A DNA stretch of 64,000 bases, taken from Clarireedia homoeocarpa (Eukaryota; Ascomycota; Leotiomycetes; Helotiales; Rutstroemiaceae). The notes beneath the pieces were generated by a model. The model made no database searches. It saw only the letters and a list, made by a program, of their open reading frames with translations, and had not been told where the DNA came from. Below, piece by piece: positions 34,001 through 45,500 of this stretch. The translations under genes were made by a program, and so were the position numbers. Location of the stretch: positions 167,011-231,010 of the forward strand of contig LNKV01000058.1 of assembly GCA_001465935.1 (NCBI GenBank), given 5' to 3'. Position 1 is the first letter of the stretch. The number at the start of each line of letters is the position of its first letter.

Positions 34001-34998
34001 TAGATGGGGCTGTGTTCTTTTACTCGACGAAGCGGATGTGTTCCTCGCCAAGCGAGATGTAAGTCTATATTACTTCTTGGTTTGCGTTAACTCTTCACTT
34101 ACTTCAAGCAGCAAAGAGATGTTCAAAGGAATGGCTTGGTTTCCGGTAAGTTCCCAAGCATACGGGCAACTGCCACGGGTTTCCTCTAACCTTCTGTTCT
34201 AATGCATTTCTAGTATTTCTACGCATGCTCGAGTATTACTCAGGAATATTGTTTCTTACTACAAATCGTGTCGGAGCCATCGACGATGCATTCCGATCCC
34301 GTCTGCATCTGACTCTCTACTACCCCAAGCTCACCAAAAAGCAAACCAAGCAGATTTACAAGCAGAACTTCCAACGCATTGGGGACATCAACATTGACCG
34401 CGAGAAGAACATGCTAGCTACATTTGATTTTCGAGATTCAGAGCCAAAGATTATGAGCTGGGCCATGGAGACATGGAAGTCGCTGAGATGGAATGGCCGG
34501 CAGATTCGCAACGCTTTCCAAACTGTCCTGGCTCTGGCAGAATTCCAAACCAAGAACACAAGTAGCGAATCTAAAACTTTTCTCGTTACTAAGAAGCATT
34601 TTAAGATTGTCGCTAATGCTTCTATTCAATTCAACGATTATTTGTTGGAGACGCACGGTATGGATGAAGACAAGACGGCCGGACGAGAGACGTTGAGAGC
34701 GATGAATTATAATCCTTCTTCACGGGTGACTTTCAAGGCACATGATCGGAGCGATACGGATTCTAGCACGGAGGAGGAAGAGGATAGCAGTGAGGGGTCA
34801 GGCGACGATACTGATTCGGACGAGTCCGATGAGTCTGATGCGAGAAGGAGGAAAAAGACGAGCAAGAAAAGGAAGGGAAAGGGATCGAAAACCAGAAGTA
34901 AGAAGAAGAATGAAAAGTCCGAAAAGAAGTCCAAGGAGAAGAGAAAGGAGAAGAGGGAGATGAGGTCAGATGATGACGATGACGATGACTCTGATTGA
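31097..34998 (+). CDS. DUF7025-containing fungal AAA+ ATPase
   Basis: About ten exons: 31097-32010, 32061-32623, 32669-32898, 32961-33354, 33415-33585, 33644-33703, 33770-33817, 33937-34058, 34112-34145 and 34214-34998, giving 1,106 residues. The N-terminal 130 are disordered. The middle holds the DUF7025 region (AFENLWMLFDANDTVYCP, QAYRVLFTDGG, LYVDFNGAKFG). The AAA core follows: Walker A HGVPGVGKTST (about 765-775), Walker B VLLLDEADVFL (about 819-829), sensor-1 ILFLTTNR and arginine-finger region DAFRSRLH. The tail is an Asp/Glu/Ser run and then Lys/Arg/Glu-rich. Function is unknown; BCS1- or spastin-like remodelling is possible. Two oddities: an in-frame TAA at 32656-32658, avoided only if a 45-nt intron (32624-32668) is removed, and a GC-AG intron (33355-33414). 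Confidence 0.82.
33355..33414 (+). other. GC-AG intron in the AAA ATPase gene
   Basis: The donor is GCAAGT and the acceptor CATATAG, 60 nt. Only this junction joins RNRRW to ALLNLTQL in frame. The nearby GTAAAG donor would create a stop. Confidence 0.8.
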
Positions 34999-35559
34999 CT
35001 TCACTTCACGCGATTTCGTCGTGACGGCAATATTGGGCAGTCTTGGTATAATTCAAAGATTCAAGAAGCAATAAAGTAACTGATTTGTTTTTCATCTGGT
35101 TTATTGAAATGACTGCTGATCATGAGTCTTCCTCCTTCTCGTCTAGAATTGTCCTGAAGCCTTGCAAATAGCACATGATTCTACGATCAATGAACAACAT
35201 TAGGGTAGCTACAACAGTTGTCCATGTTAAATTTTTCACCTCCTACTGGACTGGTAAAGCTACTGCGCTAGCTAAATGTATACGTAGTCCACTGTGACAG
35301 GGAGGGAACAGGAATCGCAAGAAACAGAAGTGGTATTGTACGAATCTCTGAAGAAGAGAAGTACAAAAAGAGAGAGAAATTGAAGTGGTGTAAGTACTCA
35401 GTACTTAGCTCCTGCCTAGGCTGCGCCCAAGTCCTTCGTACCTGGTACCTTAGTTACCGGGTCGTATCTCCTAGTCCGGGTTACTCCTTTACACCCACTC
35501 AAAATTAGTTCTACCACTGCTAGTATCAAACCGATGTCTATATGATCATTACAACAGCC
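34999..35559. other. Intergenic region between convergent genes
   Basis: 560 bases between the AAA gene stop and the GH43-like gene stop. Nothing recognised. Confidence 0.6.
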
Positions 35560-37611
35560 CTAATCCACAATGGCATACCACTTCAACTCTGTCCCCTCCA
35601 TCACCTTCACCGGGCTCTGCGCCGCTCCCAAACCATCGACCGAAACATGCCCCCTCGTCAAATAATACAACACATGATCCGTCCCTCCCTCAATTTGACT
35701 AGTATCCTGCAGCAAATACGCATACGGCAGCGAATTCTGCGCCGGACCGTGTCCCGGCACCGTCAACGCAATGCCAAGCTTCTGTCCAGCCTGAACAGTC
35801 TTCCCAACCGCAACCCGTTGCACTTTAAACGCAGGTGCTACCGTGCCGGCTACTTCGCCGATTGTTGTGCTTGCTAAAGTGGTCCATTTGAAGTATGGAC
35901 TTATGAATTCGCTTTCGTTGTGGTAGCTGAAGACGGTGATTGTAAGGGGGTTGGAGGTGGGCGCGTTTGAGGCAAGGTTTACTCCTATTTCAGACAGATT
36001 GCCGGATTTGGAGGATGTCCAGGTTTGGTAGAGGAACTGCTTTGTTGAAAGACCTGTTTCAGACCAGTAATCACCTCTATTGCCGGAGCCGTCTGTTTCA
36101 TTTGTCGCGCGGCCGGTGGAGGGGATAGAAACGTTTGCGGGGGGTACGTCTATGGTGTAAGAGGTTATTGGTGAGCAGTCGATTTTTTCGATCGAGCCGT
36201 CGGCGGCGAAAGATAATGACCAGAAACTGTGACCTTTAGATGCGGTGAAGTGCTGACCGACAGGTGCCGTATGGAATGCGTCGGCGTGGTAGACGAAGGT
36301 TGGCTGGCTTCCGTCAACGGGAGGAACGGTCATTACACCCATGGCTTGGCCGCCGCATGTGTTGTTGCTGTCGACTATTTGACGAGTCCACGGACCGTGT
36401 AGCGAGGTGGACCGGTATGCGATTGTCAAGGTCTGGAGGAGGTCTTGTTAGGATGATTATTGAATTGAGGTGGAAGAAGGATGACTTACACCAGCGCAAA
36501 ATGAGCAAGTGGCGCTTCCAACTACATCTGCACATTTGTTCAGTTTACTTCCTCGAAAATATGATGTATTGCAGTGATATGATGAAACTTACAGTAGTAG
36601 TCTCCCCTTTTGAACAAATCCGGCGACTCGACTTGGCCGTCAACGAAATTAGTAGATCCTACTTCTACGGGAAAATCCCCTCCGTCTTGGATCACAGGAT
36701 ATGCTTTACCGGTACCATTTAGAAAATCTGCAGTTAGTTCTTGTATCAGAACAGTTTGTATGAATGGAGGCCAAATCTGAATACGGCTCAAATCAGCGGC
36801 TGTCCTTAGGACGAACATGATGACCATGTGGGAGCTTCCACTTACATCGCTAATGGGAGCTCCCAATAATGTTTCCGTGAGGTTGAAGCCCGTCCATATG
36901 ACATATCCTTTACTATCAATCACTGTGAGACCCAAATCTTCAACACCATAGCCGGAAGGAGCATAATCTGGGATCATTTTGCCCACAAAAGTATACCCCT
37001 TGGTAAGTTCATCCGAAGTGAAAACCGGGATGCCGACAGCACCAGCAATTGAACCTAGGGAACCAAATAAATACGTGAAAGTTCAATTACTATTTATAGA
37101 CAAAGGACTTACTAGCATATCCATAGAAGACGTATTTCTTGGTCTTCTCATTATAAGCCACTTTTGGTCGACTACAAGACCCGAAGCCACTGCAAGCGGC
37201 TGCATTTACAGGTTCCGTGATGTTGAATACTATAACCACAACGTGTAAATCTCTTGCCCAGTAACGTGGTTACGAGGATAAAACATACATGGACCATTGA
37301 AGTACCAATTAATCAAATCAGATGAGCTATAGGAGACTTTGTCGCATACAGCGGTACTACAAGCTGTTACATAAGTCTCTTAGCATTTCCTCAAAACCTG
37401 TCACACATGCAATTGAAGAAAAGATCTCACAATCAGGCTCTCCAATCCAAAAGTACTGATCTCGCACCCATTCAACCTTTCCATTGGTTGAGTCAATTGC
37501 ATTTCCATCAACGTCGAAATAGTAATAATGTTTGTTGCGGAACGTAACTTTGGCTGCGGGTACGACCGCACTCCAGATGTTTGCGAAGAGAAATGCGCGG
37601 AGAAACCGCAT
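35560..37611 (-). CDS. Secreted GH43-like glycoside hydrolase
   Basis: Seven exons on the minus strand: 37611-37431, 37363-37289, 37229-37113, 37054-36846, 36776-36593, 36521-36490 and 36432-35560, giving 556 residues. An N-terminal signal peptide is clear (MRFLRAFLFANIWSAVVPA). The N-terminal domain looks like a GH43 five-bladed propeller: FDVDGNAIDSTNGKVEWV, YFWIGEPDSC, SSDLINWYFNG, SRPKVAYNEKTKKYVFYGY, EDLGLTVIDSKGYVIWTG and SPDLFKRGDYYYF...TCSFCAG. The nearest group I know is the GH43 exo-beta-1,3-galactanase type (subfamily 24-like), acting on arabinogalactan side chains; the exact bond is inferred. Residues from about 400 form a beta-rich accessory domain (QFLYQTWTSSKSGNLSEIG). Several N-glycosylation sites fit secretion. 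It is the first of four consecutive minus-strand genes suited to plant tissue. Confidence 0.82.
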
Positions 37612-38917
37612 GCTTGCAATTATATAGAGGGCAGATTCGAATCCTTGAATTTTCCAGATGAGCGATTGTCAGCATATTGGGCGACGACATGCCTTTTAAA
37701 GGGGTTATGAGTGCCGTAAACTGATTGTTCCAGTGTTCTTGGATATACCAAGAAACTCCACTTCCCGCCTGCTCCATATCCGATGTCTACCCCAGGAACA
37801 CCAAGGCTGTAGTTCTTGGGATTGGACGTTACATACCCCGCATATTGCTTGATACTAGTGAGCGTCAATCATCCTACCAGAAACGGCGAAAGAGAGTAAA
37901 ATACCTGCCTGCATGTGGATTCGTTGTCTATCAAGCCTCGGAAGTAACGAAACAGCTCAATGATTCCCTGTCAGAAATCGAGCTGACCCACCCCCCAACC
38001 CCAAATTAGTAAGATATGTTTTGCGGACCCTACTTACTGTACCTGACTGTATTTATGGAAACCAGATGTAGGGAAACTGTCGGACAAGGTGAATCATTCC
38101 CGTAGTACTACCGGAGTTATACCTAACCGCGGCATTGCCTCTTATAGGAATGCTCTCGAAACGGGAGAGCTGGGGTTGTATAGGCATCTCCCACTCAGAA
38201 GAATCACTCAATTCAACCCGCACTCGTATCCCCATATTGTGATGCGGTGGTGCCCTGGATTGAAGTCGAACCAACAGAATCATCAGAGATGGGGGCGGAG
38301 AGATTGCTTTAAAGAAGCGCCGTGGTATCGGAATAGTGGGGTCCCCGCATATTCGCAGCCCGGCGGAGATGTGGTTGTATGCGGGGTGCTGGGGGGCGCC
38401 GGTGGGTGGGCTAGACCAATCAATATGTGACTGCCAGAAGCTTCTCACAGGGTGTATACCTCACCACCAGAGAAAAGTTTTGCCGAGGTCCAATGTGGAA
38501 GGTAGACTACGCTAGGCGACCAGCAGCGAGATGAACGGCAGTACTTCGTAGAATTCATCGTGCTCTTTGATGTCTGCCGGCTAGAAAACAAGAGATGGCG
38601 GGTTTTCGAAGGTTGAAGATATTACCAAAGGAGTTCTGCGGTTGATATTGAGAAGAGTGAATATACAATATTTTCCTATATACATCTCTGGTTTTAGTCC
38701 TAGGACCAGATTGAATCAGATATACAATAAGTCAGATGACCAGGTTCCGAATTGGCCAATCAGAAGCGGTAGTTCTACCGCGATTTGGTCCAGACTTCCA
38801 AATGGCATATATACAAAGTCCACATTCAGTTCAACAGCCTCAGATACAATATCCACCACCCATTCAACAACCAAACCACTTAACCCCTATCCCATTCCAT
38901 CCAAATCACAATCCCAC
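37612..38917. other. Intergenic region
   Basis: 1.3 kb upstream of the GH43-like gene. Open frames here resemble no family. Confidence 0.55.
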
Positions 38918-39586
38918 TCACGTACAAACCGGCTTTACCGCTGGCGCACTAGCCGCATAACTCGGATTCGTCTGACTACAACCATCCACTCCGCCCAACA
39001 GATAACTGTCTTCCGCCGCCTTAAACGCAGAACCACAATTCGGGTCGCTGCGTTTCATTCCATCAGCATTTTTATCTGTGCCGTACGTGCACGGAAGTAA
39101 ATCGCCAACAAAAAATAACTTACCTCGCACCTCCCGAAGCATTATTAAAGTAAGAGCATATATCATGGTTGAAGCACTCCTGCGTGCTGCACATACGTAC
39201 GTATCTCATTAGTCTTCATTCTCTCCAACCAAGGGCTCACAAGCAACGCATATATATATATATGAGTGACGTACTAATAATTTCCCAACGCAGCCCCCGT
39301 ACATCCAGCTCCGCAGCGGCCGTTGCAGCTGTAGCTACTTCGCGTTAGCTGGACTGTTTGTATACATACTCGATACATATATGTATCAATGAGAGGAAAC
39401 ATACTCTCCCCCATTAGCAGCATTAGTACCGAAATTCCCACCGACAAGACCGCTCCAGGTGCATGATTTCCCAGCGGAGTTGGTCCAGCGGGCGGTGCCG
39501 GTTGCGCCGACCTTGAGACAGGTGACGGATGCGTGTGCGATGCCGGCCAAGGCACTGGCGGCGCAGAGGATAGTGGTGGTGCGCAT
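38918..39586 (-). CDS. Small secreted cysteine-rich protein, phospholipase-A2-like fold
   Basis: Four exons on the minus strand: 39586-39405, 39334-39275, 39186-39124 and 39047-38918, giving 144 residues. A signal peptide (MRTTTILCAASALAGIAHAS) is followed by SVTCLKVGATGTARWTNSAG, then GGDYSCNGRCGAGCTGAALG, then QECFNHDICSYFNNASGGAS and a tail with GVDGCSQTNPS. About ten Cys are expected to form disulfides. The C-x-x-HD-x-C arrangement (CFNHDIC) resembles the His-Asp pair of secreted phospholipase A2-type enzymes, and similar small fungal proteins with a DUF8213-like region are known to me. It is a candidate effector or secreted lipase. No activity is established; the calcium-binding loop GRCGAGC could also fit. 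Confidence 0.78.
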
Positions 39587-40240
39587 TTTAAAGGGAGGAG
39601 GGGTGGAGAAGAGATGGAGAGGTGGTTTGATGGATAGAGGGGATTGGGTGAGCGAGGTGCTTGACTGATGGAAGGAGAGAAAGCGAGGTATCGATCAATT
39701 TTCCCAACACAGGAAACACGCGCAGAGCTTTAAGTACCTCAGACTTCTTTTCAGCACAGTACACCGTTTCCTCATTCTTCAAAAAATTTTCCATTGTAAA
39801 CGGCCCACATGGTCAAAACCCAATTTGAGGCCCTTGGCAAGTGCCCCAGCCGGCAGATGAAGGAAGGTGTAGGTGTGGATGTCAACAAAAGTGTCGGCGG
39901 CAACTTTTTCTTTCGGAAATTGATTTCTTGAAAGAAGTTGCTGCGCCGAAAGGGATGGGAAAGTTGCCAATCAAATAAGAAGGGGGAAGCGATGTCGAGA
40001 TGTGTGTTACTAATGACGTGCTTGGTGGAGTCTGCATGTATAATTTTTACGGTATTTCATATAAAGCTTCTCTTATTATGATTTTTACGGTATTTCATAT
40101 AATGACGTGGATGAAATGAAGCCTTGGGGTCTGGCTTAATGTATCGTGACTTTTTTCATTCCATTCTATTTCAACATCAAGTTCTTCATCTTGCATTAAA
40201 CTACAATTCCATCTTCCCCCTCCCCCTCTTTCCCTCCCAC
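39587..40240. other. Intergenic region
   Basis: About 650 bases between the small secreted-protein gene and the GH28 gene. An 18-base stretch (ATTTTTACGGTATTTCAT) is repeated at about 40045 and 40081. No gene seen. Confidence 0.55.
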
Positions 40241-41638
40241 CTACCTCGGATTCTCCCCATACGGCACTCCCGTACAATTAAACCCCTTCGGCGCACTCAC
40301 CGAATCACAAAGATAGGCAGCCGGCCTCGTCCCATTAACCGTATCCAGCAGCCCCCCCACATCCTCAATCACTACTCCCGTACACGGCGCCGCCGCACTA
40401 CACTGCAGTTCCGCCACCACATTACTCGTCGCCGTGCCCGACCAATTCCTAAACGTGTAATCCCTTAGATTAAAAAGCGACGTGTCGCAGCCGCCGCTCG
40501 CACCATTGTACGATGTGCATTGCGTTACTCCAATAATGCCTGTGTTGTTTGTGAGAACGAAGTCCTCAAACGTCATGTTGGATGCGTGGCCGAGACCGCC
40601 ACCGCCGCCGTTGGGGGGGTACCCGGTCGAGATGCCGGTCCAGGTTTTCATGTAGGCGCCATAGCGCATATTGTAGGAGCGGATGTTGCGGACGGTGACG
40701 TTTTCGATGATTTCGTAGCGATTTTCTGAGGAGGGGTTGTTAGAGTTGTGGATGGTGAAGACTCGGTGAGAAACTTACCATATTGCCCAATACTTCCGAT
40801 GGCGACTCCGAGCCCAGTGTAGAAGTCACAATCTTCAATGAGGATATTCGTGGAGTTCGCCTTCAAGGAGATGGAATCATCGCCGTTGTCTACTGTCCAG
40901 CCGCGAAAAGTGATGTTATCCGCATAGATAGTATCGGCACCATCAGTCTAGACCTCAATATTAGTATATCTTTTGATTCCTTCATGGTTCGTTACCACTT
41001 ACATTCAGACTACTAAACTCAAATCCCACGGGCTGAACATCAGTACTGTTGACATATATATTCTCCAGCAAGACATTCTTAGCATGAATAAGAGTCATCG
41101 TCCACATCTGACTCTGCACGAATCTAATCCCCTCAAAAACCGAATCAGTAACACCAGTATATGTAATCTGATGCGGGCGCCCAGGATAGTTATTCGTGCC
41201 ATTAATAAAATGATACCAAACTTCTCCATTCCCATCCAGTGTACCATAGCCATGCCCATCCCAATGGATATTACTCCCACCAAACAACCAAGCGCTACTC
41301 TGGTTTTGGTACCCGACGGGAAGTGAGTTATTCAGCCAGTAGGGGATATTTTTATCCCACAAGAGCGTGCCCTGAAGATCGACTCTGACGTTCGACAGCC
41401 CGGTGGTGTTCATCACGGACTTGATGTTGTATGTTTCGTTCAAGAAACGAACAGTCCCGTGATCATGCCCATAGTTGTGGCCGCACTCTTTGAACGCCTC
41501 GACGATAGCCGGCGCGCTGTCACCTCCATCCGGACATGGCTCCACGACGCAGATTTTCTCCGTGACGGTCTCGGCTTGGGGAAGCGAGAGTACGAGAGCG
41601 GGTAGGCTCAATGCTGTGAGAAATATTCGCGGTACCAT
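40241..41638 (-). CDS. Secreted GH28-family glycoside hydrolase (exo-pectinase/rhamnosidase-like)
   Basis: Three exons on the minus strand: 41638-41003, 40947-40779 and 40725-40241, giving 429 residues. A signal peptide (MVPRIFLTALSLPALVLS) leads into the right-handed beta-helix of GH28. Active-site motifs: SLNTDGADT (Asp214), VDNGDDSISLK (Asp235/Asp236), then TGLGVAIGSIGQYE in the position where polygalacturonases have GHGxSIGSxG, and RYGAYMKTW where they have RIK. The His of the classical motif is therefore missing, while the lysine is kept. This pattern is closer to exo-acting rhamnogalacturonan-type enzymes than to endopolygalacturonase. It would act outside the cell on pectin. Many N-x-S/T sites are present. 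The neighbours are the small secreted protein and the PDR transporter. Confidence 0.86.
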
Positions 41639-42567
41639 TTTGAGATGCTGTACAGTACGTACTCAAAGCAAACGCAGCAAGCAGCAAAAAAAAAGCCATC
41701 ATTTCTCCTTATATAATGCCATCATTCTATACTTCGGTATATCGGCATAGACTCGCCCATAATAGAGCGGAGTCTGCACCTGCCACGCCTTGTAAAAACT
41801 CTGTGGGGTAGGCATTGCGGGGAAGATTTGTCCATCAATAACTGTATTAAGACAAAAGAGCCAATGCAACCGACGAAAGAGACGGTAGAACAGGTACTGT
41901 AGGACGAATGCCTGTCCGGATTAACTGCCATTCAATCACACACACACACACACGCGCGCTCGTCCCAACCTTGAATTACCTACTGCATTTGATAACTTAA
42001 CCTCCCCAGAAAACCTGCTATCCAACTACCCACGTGCTTAGCCCAAGCGTATCTATCGTACAGTACATAGACTGTCGCGTCATTACTGTAGTACGCACAG
42101 CTTGACAAAGTTTGACCGACTCCAACCTCAAATCCCCCGCGCCCACTTTTGAGGATTACGAGTAGAAGATGGGGGATCGGCATATCGTTACCGGGAATTG
42201 ACGGGTACCGAAGTAGCCCCGGCCGACTTGAATGCAGCAATGAGCTCATTCAGCATCATCATCAAACACATCCACAAGCAAGTAAACAAACATATTTCTA
42301 AACAATTCAATTGAATAGAGTAGAGTAGATTCTTCTTTTTCCCTTTTGGCATCGTCTATCTATCCCCTCATTAAAAGCCATCTATCTTCGTCTTTCATAT
42401 CCTCAAAACCAACTAAACTAAACAAGAATGGTATAATAAAAGCCCGCCCGAAATAGTAAAGACAAGAAGAATATTGATACAGCTTCTACCTTCCCATCTC
42501 CAGTCCTCTACCATGTATAATGACATCCGTCAGGAACCAGCCCATACCAGGTAAATGGCATCTATAT
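41639..42567. other. Intergenic region
   Basis: About 930 bases holding the GH28 promoter and the 3' UTR of the transporter gene. A CA run (about 41936-41953) is present. No gene seen. Confidence 0.55.
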
Positions 42568-45500
42568 CTATTTCTTCCTAAACCACTTCTTCTTCTCCCC
42601 TTCCACCTTCGCACCCTCTTCCTTATCCCCCTTACTCGCCCCCTTCGGCACCCTAGCCAACCAATACAGCCCAATGGCCCCCGCAATATTGAAGAGAATA
42701 AACACCCACAGCAACCCCCAGTTCCTCCAGCGCTGACTATAATAACTATTCACGCTCGCCAAGAAAACATTCGTATCGCTAAGAGAGCAGAACTCGCAAT
42801 CGGTAGTCGCGTTGGGATTATTCAAGTAGCCGCCAGCGAATGAGATATACGGGTCCAAGTATTCGGCACATGTTTGCGAAGAGGGGGGGTTGAAGTGGAG
42901 GTATTCGATAGATGAGCAGATGACTTTGGTGTTGGCGAGGCCGGTGGCCATGATACCGCTAACGAGGTAAGTGAAGGGAGATACGCGGTACATGAAGATC
43001 CAGAAACCGGGAAGGGAGGTTGGGCTTGCGAGCACACTGTGGTGGGATTAGTAAACTAATTACTTCGACAAAAAGGAGAGAGGAACATACCCGCAGAAAA
43101 TCAATGTAAGAGTAAACAACAAGTTGGCAACGTTTCCAGCATTCTCGGCAGTTTCCATGCCAGCGACAACCATATCAGTGAAGGTAGAAGTGAACATCAA
43201 GAATGCCCAAACGTACAAGAACATCAAACCACTACGCTCAGTAATTTGACCAGCTGCTTCAGCGTTTCTTTGAAGACCGATCGGATAGTACCATGTGACG
43301 AAAATGATAACAGCCATGAGGGTATTCCAGGGCAACTCAACAAAGATGTTGGAGAGGATGAAAACTTTCCATGAATAGGTCTTTGATGGGCGTTCGCGAA
43401 CTTCATACAGAGAACGTTGAGTAATGAAATGAGGCATGATTTGTTGGACCAGGTTACCGAAGATCTAGTTCCAGGTTAGTCTTTGCTTATAAAGTTGGAA
43501 GATTGATATCGAGACTTACAGTAAGAAGCATGAAAATAGCGAAAAGTTGATTTTGCATGCCTTGAAGAGATGTCTTTGTATCCCAGAATGAGAAACCGAT
43601 GAAAAGACCAACGCACGTGCAAAGAAGAGTTTTTGAGTAGAGGTAGGATGGAGTACGCCAGTATTGTTGGAATACACGTAGGAGCACGACCCACATTTGC
43701 GTCATGAAGCCGACAGCGAAAGAGTTGAGTGCATTGGGGTCATGCTCGATTGGTTTGGCAGAAAGAGTCTGCTTCATTTCTGCCAAGGTAGCTTTGACTT
43801 GTTGACGTTCAGGTGAGTTCTTCCAAGTTTGTGGCCAGTCGATAGTAGTTTCAGATCCAGGCGCAGCACCAATAACTAATTGATTGTTAGGTTTGCATTA
43901 AAATTCAACAAGATAGAAAGACTTACCTTCTAGCATCCATTCAGCAGGATTTGCAACATCACCACAAGGATGGGCACCATTTCGTTCGAAGTAGTTTGTC
44001 AAGGTTTTCGAGTGTTTGCCGATTTCACCAAAGTATACCGTTCGACCACCCTTGGCTAAGAACAAGAGACGATCAAATTCCTGGAAGAGAATAGCGGAAG
44101 GTTGATGAATAGTGCAAAGAATAGCCTGTCCATTATCTGCGAGTTTTCTGAGCAAAGCACAAATAGACCAGGCAGTCTGAGAATCAAGACCAGATGTTGG
44201 TTCATCGAGGAACAAAAGTAAGGCAGGTTTCGCGGCAAGCTCAACACCAATTGTAAGACGTTTACGTTGTTCGACGTTAAGACCTTTGAAATCATGTTAG
44301 AACGTTTAAGTAATTGGAGTCGCCCAAGGTATAACCTACCTTCACCAGGAACACCAACGATGGCATCGGCATAAGCCTCCATCTCCAAGACCTTGATAAC
44401 TTCGTCGACATAAGCAACCTTTTCAGCGTGAGGGGTAGTGGCCGGTTGTCGCAGAATAGCGCTAAAAGTCAAAGCTTCCCTAACAGTGGAAGTAGCCAAG
44501 TGAAGATCTTGCTGTTGAACGTAACCAGTCTTTCTTTGGAAACCAATATCTCTCTCCTTACCATCCACAAGCATTTGGCCAGTAACAATACCCATAGTCA
44601 CACGAGAAGCGAGCACATCAAGTAAAGTAGTTTTTCCGGCACCAGAGACACCCTAAATCATGAGTTAGCGTTGTACATCATTTATGAGATATAAGGAATG
44701 ATATTCGTGCCATTCGACCGAGGAAGAATCATAGAGAACTTACCATAAGAGCAGTCAAAGTACCAGGTTTAACCCAGCCATCAACACCGTCCAACAGCCT
44801 TCTGGGTTCGCCCTTGATCTTGATATCATAGTTGACTTCGTCCCAATGGAAAATCGCAGTTTGCTTTTGAATGCTTGGGGGCGCATCTGGAACAGTTTTT
44901 TGTCGAGTTACAGTTTCTGTGGTCATACGATCCTCACCCTTTGATTCCTCGTCAGATGACTTTGAAACATAGGGTACACGTCCACGCCTGAAAAGTAGCA
45001 CTTCTCCCTTGGACTTCTTTGCAGAGATGAATTCGCTTGCGGTGAGGTAAACAGCCATTCCAAAGATAGTGAAGGCTATCATGATACCCAAGTTTCTGTG
45101 TAACCATAAGTCGCATATTTAAATTTCGGATGTCCAGAATCAACTTACCTCCAAAGATGACTGTACTTGTAGCCAAAGTTGACCTCAAGATATGTATCAC
45201 CATCAACGAAGTCAGCTCCGGCAGCAGCACCAGTGGCGGAGCAAATCTTCTGCTCCGGAGAAACACTTCCATAACCAGGACCGGATGGCACAAACACTGA
45301 ACAAGGGATCTTTCGATTGTGAAATTCGTTAACCATGAGTGCTTCGAATCCATAAGCGACTGGATCGACATAATTGATCCATCGGAACCAGGGATGCATA
45401 TCTCTGATTGGAATAGCAAAACCGGTATATGTAATAATCGAAAGAATGAAGATTGCGGCAGGTGCCATGGCCTGCACTTGGATTAGCTTGGGTAGCAAGC

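Noticed and set aside
38241..38300. Possible tRNA B-box-like sequence (TCGAACC)
   Set aside because: No matching A box, acceptor stem or anticodon arm could be formed on either strand.
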